From the NCBI RefSeq assembly GCF_008801925.2, contig NZ_CP062806.1, positions 1-64,000 of the forward strand: a stretch of DNA of 64,000 nucleotides, in the 5' to 3' direction. The position numbers and the translations under genes are program-made. The notes beneath the pieces are model-generated. The model saw only the letters and a list, made by a program, of their open reading frames with translations. It had not been told where the DNA came from and ran no database searches. The DNA is from Cupriavidus basilensis (GTDB lineage Bacteria; Pseudomonadota; Gammaproteobacteria; Burkholderiales; Burkholderiaceae). How positions within the stretch are numbered: the stretch's first letter is position 1; the number at the start of each line of letters is the position of its first letter. Of this stretch, positions 9,633 through 19,652 are shown in pieces.

Positions 9633-11786
9633 ATGCCTGCAGACAACCAGAATTCACATCAGGCGAGCGTGCGGCTCGCTGTCGACGTTGGCGGCACCTT
9701 TACGGATACCGTCCTGCTGGCCGGCACGCGCCGCTACACCAGCAAAGTCCTGACAACGCCGGCCGCGCCCGAGAACGGCGTGATCCACGGCGTCCAGGAC
9801 CTCCTGGCCAGTGCCGGGCTCTCACTGGCTCAAGTCGACCTCTTTATCCTCGGCACCACCCTTGCCACCAATGCGCTGATCGAACGCAAGGGCGCGCGTA
9901 CTGCGCTGATCACCACGGCGGGATTCCGCGATCTGGTCGAGATAGGGTGGGAGGATCGTTTCGCGCAGTACGACATCTTCCTCGACAAGCCAGCACCGCT
10001 GGTGCCGCGCTACCTGCGCTTTGGCGTACCGGAGCGCGTCGACGGCCGCGGCAACACGCTGCTGTCCCTCGACGAGGAGGCCGTGGCCGCGCTGGTGCCG
10101 CAGTTCGAGGCGCAGGGCGTGGAAAGCGTGGCCGTCACCTTCCTGCACAGCTATGTGAATCCCGCGCACGAGCAGCGGGTGCGCGCCATCCTGGGCGAGC
10201 TGGCACCGCATCTGTGGGTCTCGCTGTCTTCCGACGTGTGCCCGGAGATCCGGGAGTACGAACGTTTGTCCACCACCAGCGCCAATGCCTACGTCCAGCC
10301 GCTGGTGGCGGGCTATCTCGGACGCCTGCGCGAGCGCGTGGCGGCGTTGGGCCTGCGCAGTCCGCTCTTCCTGATGACATCGGGCGGCGCCATTACCAAT
10401 ATCGAAGCGGGCATCGCGCAGCCGGTGCGGCTGGTCGAATCCGGTCCCGCCGGGGGCGCCATCTTGTCGCGCCGGGTGGCGGAGCAGGGTGGGATCGGGC
10501 GCGCGCTGTCCTTCGACATGGGTGGCACGACCGCCAAGATCTGCTTTATCGACGACTACCAGCCGCAGATCTCGCGTAGTTTCGAATTCGGCCGCATGCA
10601 CCGGCATCTCAAGGGATCGGGCTTGCCGATCCGCATCCCGGTGATCGAGATGGTGGAGATCGGCGCGGGTGGCGGATCGATCGCCCGCATCGATGCGCTG
10701 GGCCGCGTGCAGGTTGGCCCGGACAGTGCCGGTTCCGAGCCCGGCCCGGCCAGCTATGGCCTGGGCGGCAGCGCCGCCACGGTGACCGACGCCAACTGCG
10801 TGCTGGGCCTGCTGGATCCGCAGCGCTTTGCCGTGGGCAAGGTGGCGCTGCAGCCGGAGCTCGCGCGTGTTGCGCTTGGCACCGATATCGCGCATGGACT
10901 GGGTACGACACCGGAGTTCGCCGCGCTGGCGGTGACAGAGATCGTGACGGAGAACATGGCGAACGCTGCCCGCGTCCATGCCACCGAGCTCGGCAAGACG
11001 GTGGAGGACTACACCCTGATCGCGTTTGGCGGCGCCGCGCCGTTGCATGCGGCGGCACTGGCCAGGCGGCTCGGCATCCAGCGCGTGATCGTTCCCCAGT
11101 CTGCCGGGGTAGGGTCGGCGCTGGGTTTCCTGTGGGCACCGATTGCCTATCAGGCGGTGCGCAGCTTTTATCAACGCCTTGACGCCTTCGACGCAGCGGC
11201 AGTCAATGCCGTGCTCGGGCAGTTGGCGGCCAACGCGCGGGATATCGTCAGCCAGGCCGCACCCGGCCAGGCGTTGGGCGAACAGCGCCTGGCGTACATG
11301 CGCTATGCAGGCCAGGGGCACGAAATTCCCGTGCCCCTGCATGCACAGGTTCTGCGCGCGGCAGATGCGGCGGCGTTGGGCGAAAGCTTCGAGCGTGCCT
11401 ATGCCGCCTTGTACGGCCGCACCTTGCCTGGCAACCCGGTCGAGATCATCAGCTGGTCGATCAATGTGAGTACCGCGCAGCCGGCGATTGCACGCGCGGG
11501 GCAGAGCGCGGCGGCGGGCGCAGCGGCGGTGGCCGGCGGTGGCCAGCGGATCCTGTTCGACGGCGAGCACGGTGCGGGGCGCGAAGTACCGGTGTACGAA
11601 CGTGCGGCGTTGTCCGGCGGCTCGCCGATACACGGCCCCGCGCTGGTGGTGGAGGACGAAACCACGACTGTGGTGCCGGCCGGCTTCGCCTTCTCGCTGG
11701 ATGCGGATGGCCATCTGGTGCTCGCGGTGTCGATACCCGTCCCGGCCCAGGCGGGCCTTACCGATCTTGTGGAGGTGGCGCAATGA
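9633..11786 (+). CDS. hyuA: Hydantoinase/5-oxoprolinase subunit A
   Basis: A 717-aa HyuA-family protein (ATP-dependent N-methylhydantoinase or 5-oxoprolinase A-type). The N-terminal actin-like ATPase fold shows LAVDVGGTFTDTVLL near residues 13-27, followed by ILGTTLATNALIERKGA. The central block has LVESGPAGGAILSRRVA and ALSFDMGGTTAKICFID, then the glycine-rich EIGAGGGSIARID. The C-terminal hydantoinase domain has FGGAAPLHAAALARRLG. The ATG at 9633 is chosen because it sits just before the conserved domain; the frame is open further upstream. It overlaps hyuB by ATGA. Substrate could be hydantoins or 5-oxoproline; the neighbouring gamma-glutamyltransferase remnant hints at gamma-glutamyl or pyroglutamyl compounds. 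Confidence 0.9.
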   Translation: MPADNQNSHQASVRLAVDVGGTFTDTVLLAGTRRYTSKVLTTPAAPENGVIHGVQDLLASAGLSLAQVDLFILGTTLATNALIERKGARTALITTAGFRDLVEIGWEDRFAQYDIFLDKPAPLVPRYLRFGVPERVDGRGNTLLSLDEEAVAALVPQFEAQGVESVAVTFLHSYVNPAHEQRVRAILGELAPHLWVSLSSDVCPEIREYERLSTTSANAYVQPLVAGYLGRLRERVAALGLRSPLFLMTSGGAITNIEAGIAQPVRLVESGPAGGAILSRRVAEQGGIGRALSFDMGGTTAKICFIDDYQPQISRSFEFGRMHRHLKGSGLPIRIPVIEMVEIGAGGGSIARIDALGRVQVGPDSAGSEPGPASYGLGGSAATVTDANCVLGLLDPQRFAVGKVALQPELARVALGTDIAHGLGTTPEFAALAVTEIVTENMANAARVHATELGKTVEDYTLIAFGGAAPLHAAALARRLGIQRVIVPQSAGVGSALGFLWAPIAYQAVRSFYQRLDAFDAAAVNAVLGQLAANARDIVSQAAPGQALGEQRLAYMRYAGQGHEIPVPLHAQVLRAADAAALGESFERAYAALYGRTLPGNPVEIISWSINVSTAQPAIARAGQSAAAGAAAVAGGGQRILFDGEHGAGREVPVYERAALSGGSPIHGPALVVEDETTTVVPAGFAFSLDADGHLVLAVSIPVPAQAGLTDLVEVAQ

Positions 11787-13504
11787 GCCCGGCCAATCCC
11801 GTAGTTACCCATGCCGCGCTGCGCGGCACCATCCACGCCCAGTTAATGTGGAACCGCCTGCTGTCGGTCGTGGAGGAGCAGGCGCAGACCCTGATCCGCA
11901 CCGCCTTTGGCACCTCCACGCGCGAAGCCGGGGATCTATCCGCCGGGGTGTTCCTGCCCGATGGCCGCATGATCGCGCAGGCGGTCACCGGCACGCCCGG
12001 GCACGTCAACTCGATGGCCGAATCGGTCAAGCACTTCCTGTTGGCCTTTCCCGCCGCAACCATGGCCGAAGGCGATGTCTACCTCACCAACGACCCATGG
12101 AAGGGCACCGGCCACCTGTTCGATATGACCATGGTCACGCCGGTGGTGCGCGCGGGGCAGGTGGTGGCGCTGTTCGCCTCGACCCTGCACGTGGTCGATA
12201 TCGGCGGCATCGGTGCGGGTCCGGATGGCACCCAGGTCTATCACGAAGGCCTGTTCCTGCCGATCCTGAAGCTGTTCGACGCCGGCCAGCCCAACGAAGC
12301 CGTGTTCGACATCGTGCGCGCCAACGTGCGCGAGCCGGTGCAGGTGATCGGCGACCTGCATGCGCTGGTCGCCTGCAACGAGATCGGCGGGCGCCGCTTG
12401 CGGACCATGATGGATGAGTTCGGACTCGGCGACCTGCATGCGGTGGGCGAGTACATCATTCGCCAGGCGAGCCAGGCCATGACCGCCGCGATCGGCGCGT
12501 GGCCCCACGGCACCTGGCACAACAGCATGACCATCGACGGCTATGAAACGCCGATCACCCTGCAAGCCAGCCTGACCATTTCGCCGGACGGCATCGACGT
12601 GGACTTCACCGGCTCGTCGCCGGTGGTGGCGCGCGGCATCAATGTGCCCAAGGCTTATACCGACGCCTATACCTCGTTCGGCATCCGTTGCCTGATCGGC
12701 GCCGATATTCCCAATAACGCTGGTTCGTTGGCCCCCGTGCGCGTGCATGCGCCCGAGGGTTCGATCCTGAACGCGCCGTTTCCTTGCGCCGTGACCGCGC
12801 GCCATATCATCGGCCAGATGCTGCCGGACGTCGTGTTTGGCTGCCTGCGCCAGGCGCGCGCGGGCGTGGTGCCGGCCGAAGGTTCGTCGAGTCTCTGGAA
12901 TATCCAGCTCTCGGGCGGCCAGCCGCTGGCCGGCGCTGGCGCAGGCGAGCTGCTGCAAGGCCGGCGCTTTGCCATCACCAGTTTCTCCACTGGCGGCACC
13001 GGCGCGCGTCCAGGCAAGGACGGGCTGTCCACCACGTCTTTCCCCAGCGGGGTGCGCAATGTGTCGGTGGAAATCCTGGAAACCGTGAGCCCGCTGGTGT
13101 TCTGGCGCAAAGAGTACCGTCCGGATTCGGGAGGCGCCGGGCAGCAGCGCGGCGGCCTGGGGCAGGTCATCGAGGTGGCCAACGCCGAAGGTGCGCCCAT
13201 GGTGCTGGCTGCCGCGTGGGATCGCCTGCTGTTTCCAGCGCGGGGCGCCGATGGTGGCCTGGACGGCGCGCCAGGCCGGGTCTCGCTTGCCTCCGGCCAG
13301 GTCCTGAGGGGAAAGGGCCGGCAACTGGTGCCGGGCGGCGAGCGCGTGGTGGTGGAAACGCCAGGCGGCGGCGGCATCGGCGCCCCCGCCGCGCGAGACC
13401 CGGAGAAACTGGCGGCGGATCTGCGCAACGGCCTGGTCAGCGCCGCGCAGGCGAGCGCCAGCTATGGCCTGGATGCCGCGCCGGGCAATGCTGCATTGGC
13501 ATGA
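11783..13504 (+). CDS. hyuB: Hydantoinase/5-oxoprolinase subunit B
   Basis: A 573-aa HyuB-family subunit translated in tandem with hyuA (ATGA overlap, Shine-Dalgarno GGAGGTGG at 11771). Family blocks seen are LSAGVFLPDGRMIAQ, then GDVYLTNDPWKGTGHLFDM, then DIGGIGAGPDGTQVYHEGL, then DFTGSSP, then the C-terminal RPDSGGAGQQRGGLGQ and a glycine-rich ETPGGGGIGAP. With HyuA it would perform ATP-dependent hydrolysis of a cyclic amide (hydantoin or 5-oxoproline) in the cytoplasm. The genes downstream on the same strand form a peptide-type ABC importer that probably delivers the substrate. Confidence 0.9.
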   Translation: MSPANPVVTHAALRGTIHAQLMWNRLLSVVEEQAQTLIRTAFGTSTREAGDLSAGVFLPDGRMIAQAVTGTPGHVNSMAESVKHFLLAFPAATMAEGDVYLTNDPWKGTGHLFDMTMVTPVVRAGQVVALFASTLHVVDIGGIGAGPDGTQVYHEGLFLPILKLFDAGQPNEAVFDIVRANVREPVQVIGDLHALVACNEIGGRRLRTMMDEFGLGDLHAVGEYIIRQASQAMTAAIGAWPHGTWHNSMTIDGYETPITLQASLTISPDGIDVDFTGSSPVVARGINVPKAYTDAYTSFGIRCLIGADIPNNAGSLAPVRVHAPEGSILNAPFPCAVTARHIIGQMLPDVVFGCLRQARAGVVPAEGSSSLWNIQLSGGQPLAGAGAGELLQGRRFAITSFSTGGTGARPGKDGLSTTSFPSGVRNVSVEILETVSPLVFWRKEYRPDSGGAGQQRGGLGQVIEVANAEGAPMVLAAAWDRLLFPARGADGGLDGAPGRVSLASGQVLRGKGRQLVPGGERVVVETPGGGGIGAPAARDPEKLAADLRNGLVSAAQASASYGLDAAPGNAALA

Positions 13505-13605
13505 AGGATTTGCCTCACCTCCCTACACAGGCTCGCGGCGTTGCCGCCGGCCCGGCGGTGCCCGGCACCGCCATCCATCCGCATATTCATCAGGATTTCC
13601 CACTC

Positions 13606-15231
13606 ATGTCTTCAAAGCCTTCGTTGCCCAAACTGCATGAACGCTTGCTGTCCGGTGCGTTGTCGGCAGTGCTGGTTGTCTCGCTTGGCATTGCGGCGCT
13701 GCCGATACCGCTCGCGCACGCCGCGCCCGCGCAAGATGGCACGCTCAACCTCTTGCTCAACTACGAGCCGCCCACGCTGGTGTCGCTCGCCAACGTGGCC
13801 ACGCCCGCACTCAGCGTCAGCGCCAAGGTGACGGAAGGCCTGCTGGAATACAACTACGACCTGACCCCGCGCCCGCAACTGGCCACATCGTGGAGCATCA
13901 GCCCGGACGGCAAGCAGTACACCTTCCACCTGCGCAAGGGCGTCAAGTGGCACGACGGCAAGGACTTCAGCTCGGCCGATGTCGCGTTCTCCATCCTGCT
14001 GCTCAAGAAGGTCCATCCGCGCGGTAGCAGCACCTTCGCCAACGTGACGGAGGTGAAGACCCCCGATCCCAACACCGCGATCATCGTGCTGTCCAGGCCC
14101 GCGCCTTACCTTATCAAGGCGCTGGTGGCCACCGAATCACCGATCGTGCCCAAGCATGTCTACGAGAACACGGACGCCATCGGCAATCCCAACAATAACG
14201 CCCCGATCGGCACCGGCCCCTTCCGTTTCAAGGAATGGGTGCGCGGCAGCCACATCGTCTATGAGCGCAACCCGGACTATTGGGACAAGCCCAAGCCCTA
14301 TGTGGACCGCATCGTGGTGAAGTTCATCCCCGATCCGGCCGCGCGCGCCATTGCCTTCGAGACCGGCGCGGTGGACCTGGGCTACCGCACACCGGTACCG
14401 CTGTCCGATCTGGCGCGGCTGAAGAAGGTGCCCAAGCTGATGTTCGAGACGAAGGGCAACAGCTACTCCTTCAATGTGACGCGACTGGAGTTCAATCTCG
14501 ACAATCCGTACTTCAAGAACCTGAAAGTACGCCAGGCGGTGGCACAGGCCGTCAACCGAGACGTGGTGCTGAACACGGTCTACTACGGCTACGGCACCCG
14601 AACCGCATCGCCGATCGCTCCCGGCCTGAGCGCGTTCCACGACAATACTCCCACGCCTTACCCATTCGACACGAAAGCGGCCGACAAGCTGCTGGATGAG
14701 GCCGGCTATCCACGCAAAGGCGGCACTCCGCGCTTTCGCGTCACGCTGGATTACAACCCCATCAGCGAGGACAGCAAGCGCCTGGCCGACTACCTGCGCT
14801 CGGCGCTGGGCAAGGTTGGCATCGACGTGACCATCCGCTCGCAGGACCTACCGGCCTTCGTCAAGCGCATCTATACCGAGCGCGACTACGATTTCACTGT
14901 CAATGGCGCAAGCAACCTGTTCGATCCCACCGTCGGCGTGCAGCGCTTGTATTGGTCCAAGAACTTCAAGAAGGGCGTGCCATTCTCCAACGCGACCCAC
15001 TACAGCAATCCAGAGGTGGACAAGTTGCTGGAGGACGCCGCTTCCGAGATCGACCCCGCCAGGCGGGTGGCGCAGTTCAAGCAGTTCCAGCAGATCGTCG
15101 GCAAGGAGGTGCCTGACCTGAACCTCGTGTCGCCGCAGTTCATCACGATTGCCAACACGCGGGTACATGACCATTCGCTGACCGCCGACGGGGTCGAGTC
15201 CAACCTCGCCAACGTCTACCTGGACAAATAG
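13606..15231 (+). CDS. Peptide-type ABC transporter substrate-binding protein (SBP_bac_5)
   Basis: A 541-aa periplasmic binding protein of the DppA/OppA class. It starts with a Sec signal peptide (basic LPKLHERLL, hydrophobic core VLVVSLGIAALPIPL, cleavage near AHA-AP at about residue 38). The family signature WSISPDGKQYTFHLRKGVKWHDGK and the block RQAVAQAVNRDVVLNTVYYG are visible. The open frame extends upstream through hyuB, but the ATG at 13606 directly precedes the signal peptide. It is the first gene of the importer set after hyuAB, about 100 bases beyond hyuB. The ligand is unknown; context suggests a peptide, pyroglutamyl compound or hydantoin. Confidence 0.9.
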   Translation: MSSKPSLPKLHERLLSGALSAVLVVSLGIAALPIPLAHAAPAQDGTLNLLLNYEPPTLVSLANVATPALSVSAKVTEGLLEYNYDLTPRPQLATSWSISPDGKQYTFHLRKGVKWHDGKDFSSADVAFSILLLKKVHPRGSSTFANVTEVKTPDPNTAIIVLSRPAPYLIKALVATESPIVPKHVYENTDAIGNPNNNAPIGTGPFRFKEWVRGSHIVYERNPDYWDKPKPYVDRIVVKFIPDPAARAIAFETGAVDLGYRTPVPLSDLARLKKVPKLMFETKGNSYSFNVTRLEFNLDNPYFKNLKVRQAVAQAVNRDVVLNTVYYGYGTRTASPIAPGLSAFHDNTPTPYPFDTKAADKLLDEAGYPRKGGTPRFRVTLDYNPISEDSKRLADYLRSALGKVGIDVTIRSQDLPAFVKRIYTERDYDFTVNGASNLFDPTVGVQRLYWSKNFKKGVPFSNATHYSNPEVDKLLEDAASEIDPARRVAQFKQFQQIVGKEVPDLNLVSPQFITIANTRVHDHSLTADGVESNLANVYLDK

Positions 15232-15254
15232 TCCGGCCGACCGGGCGCCACACC

Positions 15255-16241
15255 ATGCCAACCTTGCTACGAATCGGATCGGCGCTGCGGCGCACGCTAT
15301 GGCGCGCGCTGCCCACCGCCGTGGGCGTGATCGTCTTCAACTTCCTGCTGCTGCAGCTGGTGCCCGGCGATGCCGCCGACGTGCTGGCGGGCGAGTCCGG
15401 GTCGGCCACCGAGCAGACCATGGCGTTGATAAGGGCCCGCTTTGGCCTGGACCGGCCGGTGCTGCACCAGTTGCTGGCATACCTGGGCCACCTGGCGCGC
15501 TTCGACCTGGGTTTCTCGCCGCGCTACAACATGCCGGTGGCGGACCTGATCCTGGCGCGCCTGCCCAATACGCTGCTGCTGACGGGCGCCGCGCTGTGCG
15601 TCGCGCTGGTGCTAGGCGTGGGTTGCGGCGCTGCCATGGCCGCGCGCGTGGGCACCTGGGTGGACCGCGCACTCTCGCTCGCGGCGCTGCTGATGTACTC
15701 GGTGCCAGGCTTCTGGATCGGGTTGATGGCGATCGTGCTGTTCTCTGTCCATCTGGGCTGGCTGCCCAGCGAAGGCACCGGCACCATCGGCGCGGAGCTG
15801 GGCGGGTGGGCGCGGCTTGGCGACGTGGCCAGCCACCTGGTGCTGCCGGCACTAGCGATGTCCACATTCTTCATCGCCATCTATGCGCGCCTGACGCGCG
15901 CTGCCATGCTCGAGGTGCAGCGACAGGACTTCGTGCGCACCGCCGTCGCCAAAGGGCTGCATCCGCTGCGTGTATCCGTGCGCCACGTGCTGCGCAACGC
16001 GCTGCTGCCCATCACGACGGTGGCCGGCATGCACTTTGGCGCCTTGTTGGGCGGCACGGTGGTGATCGAGACGGTATTCAGCTGGCCCGGGCTGGGCCGC
16101 TTGGCGCTGGAGGCGGTGATGGCGCGGGATTTCAGCGTGCTGCTCGGCGTGCTGTTGCTGTCGTCCTTCCTGGTGGTGCTCGCCAATGTGCTGGTCGACC
16201 TGTTGCAAGCATGGCTGGACCCGCGCATCAAGAATGCCTGA
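15255..16241 (+). CDS. ABC transporter permease, DppB type
   Basis: A 328-aa inner-membrane permease of the binding-protein-dependent peptide importer family. It has an N-terminal membrane segment (VGVIVFNFLLLQLVPGD), four or five more hydrophobic segments, and the EAA loop for contact with the ATPases (AMLEVQRQDFVRTAVAKGL, about residues 215-233). It ends with the typical WPGLGRLALEAV and LDPRIKNA. It begins 23 bases after the binding-protein stop and is followed by the second permease, so it forms one operon with them. Confidence 0.9.
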   Translation: MPTLLRIGSALRRTLWRALPTAVGVIVFNFLLLQLVPGDAADVLAGESGSATEQTMALIRARFGLDRPVLHQLLAYLGHLARFDLGFSPRYNMPVADLILARLPNTLLLTGAALCVALVLGVGCGAAMAARVGTWVDRALSLAALLMYSVPGFWIGLMAIVLFSVHLGWLPSEGTGTIGAELGGWARLGDVASHLVLPALAMSTFFIAIYARLTRAAMLEVQRQDFVRTAVAKGLHPLRVSVRHVLRNALLPITTVAGMHFGALLGGTVVIETVFSWPGLGRLALEAVMARDFSVLLGVLLLSSFLVVLANVLVDLLQAWLDPRIKNA

Positions 16242-16312
16242 CGCACGAAGCACGGCATGGCGGGATCGCCGATCAACCGAATCGCAGAGCGCCACACAAG
16301 GCGCGTATTGAT

Positions 16313-17233
16313 ATGAGCTTCATTTCTTCCTCCGGGCCGGCCGGGGCGGCTGGCACCGCCAACACCAGCTCCGTGGACGTATCGCGGGCGGGCACTGCGC
16401 GCATGCGTGCGCTGCGCATTTTCCTGCGCAACCCGGCCGCGCTGGGCGGCGTACTGGTGTTGCTGACGATAGTGTCAATGGCCGCGCTCGCCGGCGTGCT
16501 GTTTCCGGGCGATCCGCTCGACATGGTGGGCCAGCCCTTCCTGTGGCCCGGCGCAGATCGCGCCTTCCCGTTCGGCACCGACTCGCTCGGCCGCGATGTA
16601 CTGGCCGGCATCGTGCACGGGGCGCGCGTGTCACTGCTGGTGGGGCTGGCGGCGGCGTCGCTGAGCCTGTTGATTGGCATGCTGGTGGGCGCCGTGGCAG
16701 GCTACTTCGGGCACGCGGCCGATGCTGTGCTGAGCCGGCTGATCGAGCTGGTGCAGACGGTGCCGAGCTTCTTGCTGGTGATCGTGATCGTGGCCATCGG
16801 CAGTCCGTCTGTCACTACTATTGCGCTGGCGATTGGGCTGGCCTCCTGGCCCACGGTGGCGCGCCTGGTGCGCGCCGAGTTCCGTACCCTGCGGGAGGCG
16901 GATTTCGTGCTCGCCGCACGCAGCGTGGGCTACCGCAGCAGCCGCATCATCGTTGCCGAGATCCTGCCCAATGCGCTGCCACCGGTGATCGTCACCACCT
17001 CGGTCATGGTGGCCAGCGCCATCCTGATCGAATCGGCACTCTCATTCCTGGGCATGGGAGATCCCAATGTCGTGAGCTGGGGCAGCATGATCGGCGCCGG
17101 CCGCGAGGTGCTACGCAGCGCCTGGTACCTGAGCGCGCTGCCGGGGACCGCCATCATCCTGACCGTGCTGGCGCTGAACCTGGTGGGCGATGCACTCAAC
17201 GATGCGCTCAACCCTCGCCTGCGGCATGACTGA
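16313..17233 (+). CDS. ABC transporter permease, DppC type
   Basis: A 306-aa second permease subunit. Features in order: a cytoplasmic N-terminus, the first membrane segment (GGVLVLLTIVSMAALAGVLF), the family motif FPFGTDSLGRDVLAGIVHGAR, and the EAA loop EFRTLREADFVLAARSVG. It ends with LNPRLRHD, typical of DppC. The ATG at 16313 is chosen because the frame upstream is only a shadow of dppB. It pairs with the preceding DppB-type protein to form the channel. Confidence 0.88.
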   Translation: MSFISSSGPAGAAGTANTSSVDVSRAGTARMRALRIFLRNPAALGGVLVLLTIVSMAALAGVLFPGDPLDMVGQPFLWPGADRAFPFGTDSLGRDVLAGIVHGARVSLLVGLAAASLSLLIGMLVGAVAGYFGHAADAVLSRLIELVQTVPSFLLVIVIVAIGSPSVTTIALAIGLASWPTVARLVRAEFRTLREADFVLAARSVGYRSSRIIVAEILPNALPPVIVTTSVMVASAILIESALSFLGMGDPNVVSWGSMIGAGREVLRSAWYLSALPGTAIILTVLALNLVGDALNDALNPRLRHD

Positions 17234-17310
17234 GATATGACTGAGACCTATGCCAGAAAGGCCGGCCGTGGCCTTGCCGCCGCGCATGCGGCCGCACAAG
17301 GGGAGAGTGC

Positions 17311-18378
17311 ATGAGCGCACTGCTGGAAGTCGAGCAACTGGAGATCCGCTTCGGTACCCAGCCCGTGGTGCATGACCTGAGCTTTGCCATCGAAGCCGGG
17401 CAGACGCTCGCGCTGGTGGGCGAGTCGGGCTGCGGCAAATCGGCCACCGCGCTGGCGCTGATGCAGCTGTTGCCAGCTCCTGGGCGAATCAGCGGGGGGA
17501 GCCTCCGCTTTGCCGGGCAGTCTTTGCTGGGCTTGCCGCCACCGGCGCTGCGCGACCTGAGGGGGCGCGCCATGTCGATGATTTTCCAGGAACCGATGAG
17601 TTCGCTCAATCCGGTGATGCCGGTGGGCCACCAGATTGCCGAAGTGCTGCACCGGCACCAGGGCTTGTCGCGCCGCGCCGCGCGCGCGCAGGCCATCGAG
17701 CTGCTGGACCTGGTGCGCATTCCCGCCCCGGCGCAGCGCGTGGATACCTATGCGCACAATCTCTCGGGTGGCCAGCGCCAGCGCGTGATGATCGCCATGG
17801 CGATCGCCTGCAAGCCGCGGCTGCTGATCGCCGATGAGCCCACCACCGCGCTCGATGTCACCATCCAGGCCGAGGTGCTGGCCCTGCTGGATACGCTGCG
17901 GCGCGAACTGTCGATGGCGTTGCTGCTGATCACCCATGATCTCGGCCTGGTGGCGCAATGGGCCGACCGCGTGGTGGTGATGTACGCCGGGCGAAAGATG
18001 GAAGAGGCGCAGGCGGGCGAGCTGTTCGCGGCCCCGGCCCACCCATACACGCGCGGCCTGCTCGACGCCTCGCTGCGGCTCGATCAGGGCAGGTTCTATC
18101 GCGACACCCGGCTTGCCGAGATTCCCGGCAGCGTGGAGTCCGCGCGACAGGCTGTCGGCTGCCCCTTCGCGCCGCGCTGCGCGCAGGCGCAGGCGCAGTG
18201 CCTGGTACGGCCGCCAAGGCCGGAACCGCTGCGCTCAGCGGTATGCGAACATTCCTGCGCGGCGCCGCCGGGCGCAGCGCTGCACCACGTGGCCTGCGGA
18301 CCCGCTCACCGCAGTGCCGCGCCAGGCCATTCTCAGAGCGAGAAACAGGATTCTCATGCCGTTGTTGTCAGTCATTGA
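17311..18378 (+). CDS. Peptide ABC transporter ATP-binding protein, DppD type
   Basis: A 355-aa ATPase. Walker A is [11 protein letters not shown] (about residues 46-56), the Q-loop lies near [14 protein letters not shown], the signature is LSGGQRQRV and Walker B is [12 protein letters not shown]. The C-terminal oligopeptide-transporter extension carries the cysteine-containing [15 protein letters not shown] typical of DppD/OppD. It is preceded by GGGGAGAG at about 17300. The next ATPase gene starts inside its 3' end (23-base overlap), indicating translational coupling. Confidence 0.9.
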   Translation: MSALLEVEQLEIRFGTQPVVHDLSFAIEAGQTLALVGESGCGKSATALALMQLLPAPGRISGGSLRFAGQSLLGLPPPALRDLRGRAMSMIFQEPMSSLNPVMPVGHQIAEVLHRHQGLSRRAARAQAIELLDLVRIPAPAQRVDTYAHNLSGGQRQRVMIAMAIACKPRLLIADEPTTALDVTIQAEVLALLDTLRRELSMALLLITHDLGLVAQWADRVVVMYAGRKMEEAQAGELFAAPAHPYTRGLLDASLRLDQGRFYRDTRLAEIPGSVESARQAVGCPFAPRCAQAQAQCLVRPPRPEPLRSAVCEHSCAAPPGAALHHVACGPAHRSAAPGHSQSEKQDSHAVVVSH

Positions 18379-19138
18379 TCTGCATACCCGCTACGCCACC
18401 CGCGCGGGCGTTACCCATGCGGTAAGGGGCGTGTCCTTTGACATTGCCGCAGGCGAAACCGTGGGGCTGGTAGGCGAGTCGGGCTGCGGAAAATCGACCC
18501 TCGGAAAGACGCTGCTGCAACTGGTGCCCGCCACTTCCGGACGGGTGCTGCTCGACGGTGTGGACCTGGGCGCCTTGAAACCGGGGCCGCTGCGTGCATT
18601 GCGTCCCCGCGTCCAGATGATCTTCCAGGACGCTTTCGCGTCCCTCAACCCGCGCCGCAGCGTGCGCGACACGCTGGAGACGATACTGCGTGTGCATGGC
18701 GTGTCCAGCGCGAGGGAGCGCTTGCGGCAGGTGGCGCTGATGATCGACCGGGTGGGCCTGCCGCTGTCTGCGCTGGGGCGTTATCCCCACGAGTTTTCCG
18801 GCGGCCAGCGCCAGCGTATTGGTATCGCGCGCGCCTTGCTGCTGCGGCCCGACCTGGTGGTCTGCGACGAGCCGGTGTCAGCGCTCGATGTGTCGATCCA
18901 GGCCCAGATCCTGAACCTGCTGGTTGACTTGAAGCGCGAGTTCGGCCTGGCCTACCTGTTCATTTCACACGATCTCGCCGTGGTGCGCTATCTGGCCGAT
19001 CGCGTCATGGTGATGCAGGCGGGGCAGATCGTCGAAAACGCGCCGCAGGAGCAGCTCTGGAATTCGCCGGTGCATCCCTACACGCGCGCGCTGATTGCGG
19101 CCGAGCCCGCGCCTGCAGGCCGGGCGCGCGTGGCCTAG
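18356..19138 (+). CDS. Peptide ABC transporter ATP-binding protein, DppF type
   Basis: A 260-aa second ATPase. Walker A is [12 protein letters not shown], the Q-loop region is QMIFQDAFASLNPRR, the signature is FSGGQRQRI and Walker B is LVVCDEPVSALD; the H-loop is LFISHD. It is shorter than the usual ~320 aa because it lacks the C-terminal cysteine-bearing oligopeptide extension. The minus-strand integrase remnant begins within four bases of its stop codon. A small 3' truncation during that rearrangement is possible, although the ABC core is complete. Confidence 0.88.
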   Translation: MPLLSVIDLHTRYATRAGVTHAVRGVSFDIAAGETVGLVGESGCGKSTLGKTLLQLVPATSGRVLLDGVDLGALKPGPLRALRPRVQMIFQDAFASLNPRRSVRDTLETILRVHGVSSARERLRQVALMIDRVGLPLSALGRYPHEFSGGQRQRIGIARALLLRPDLVVCDEPVSALDVSIQAQILNLLVDLKREFGLAYLFISHDLAVVRYLADRVMVMQAGQIVENAPQEQLWNSPVHPYTRALIAAEPAPAGRARVA

Positions 19139-19563
19139 CCAAGCCGGGCGGGGTTTCGGACCCCACCTGGAGTCGCGCATATCCATATCCGAAACCCTTT
19201 CTTGTGGTCGTGCGCGCGATCCAGCAAGATCCCCGCTTGCACCTCGCCCTTCAGGGGGTGCCGATCCTGCGTGGCCTCATGCCGGGCATCGTCTTCCGTA
19301 TGCAGGTAAGCGTTGGTGGTCGATATGGACGCGTGCCCGAAATTGCCCCTCACGAAGCGCAGGTCCAACTGCTGGTCGGTCATGTGCGACCCCGCGATAT
19401 GGCGCAGCCAGTGAGCCGACGCGTTGGCCTGCACCGCGGCACGGCTTTCCCACTCGGAGCCGCGTGAGCACAAGCGCTCGGCGGCCATCCCGAACACTTC
19501 CTTCAGCACCAGATGCAGCGCGCCGCGTGTCAAGGGCTTTTCCTTGCCGATGATCGGCAGCAC
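19135..19563 (-). pseudogene. Tyrosine recombinase (phage integrase) C-terminal fragment
   Basis: A 142-aa C-terminal piece of a tyrosine recombinase. The Arg-containing block AHWLRHIAGSHMTDQQLDL is followed by VRGNFGHASISTTNAYLHTE, which supplies the H and the nucleophile Y (NAYLH). The N-terminal SAM-like domain and the first catalytic Arg are missing, so it is probably inactive. It abuts dppF, which suggests an integration or recombination boundary here. Confidence 0.75.
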
Positions 19564-19652
19564 AATGGGACGTGCCTTCGTTGGCTATCTCGGTGAATGG
19601 CAAATGCCGCTGCGGACCTGCAGCAGTCGGCTTGGCAACGTCCTGGTCTGAT

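Noticed and set aside
9822..11783. A 653-codon minus-strand frame opposite hyuA
   Set aside because: It is fully antisense to a well-conserved HyuA protein, of His/Arg-rich low-complexity composition typical of shadow frames in GC-rich DNA.
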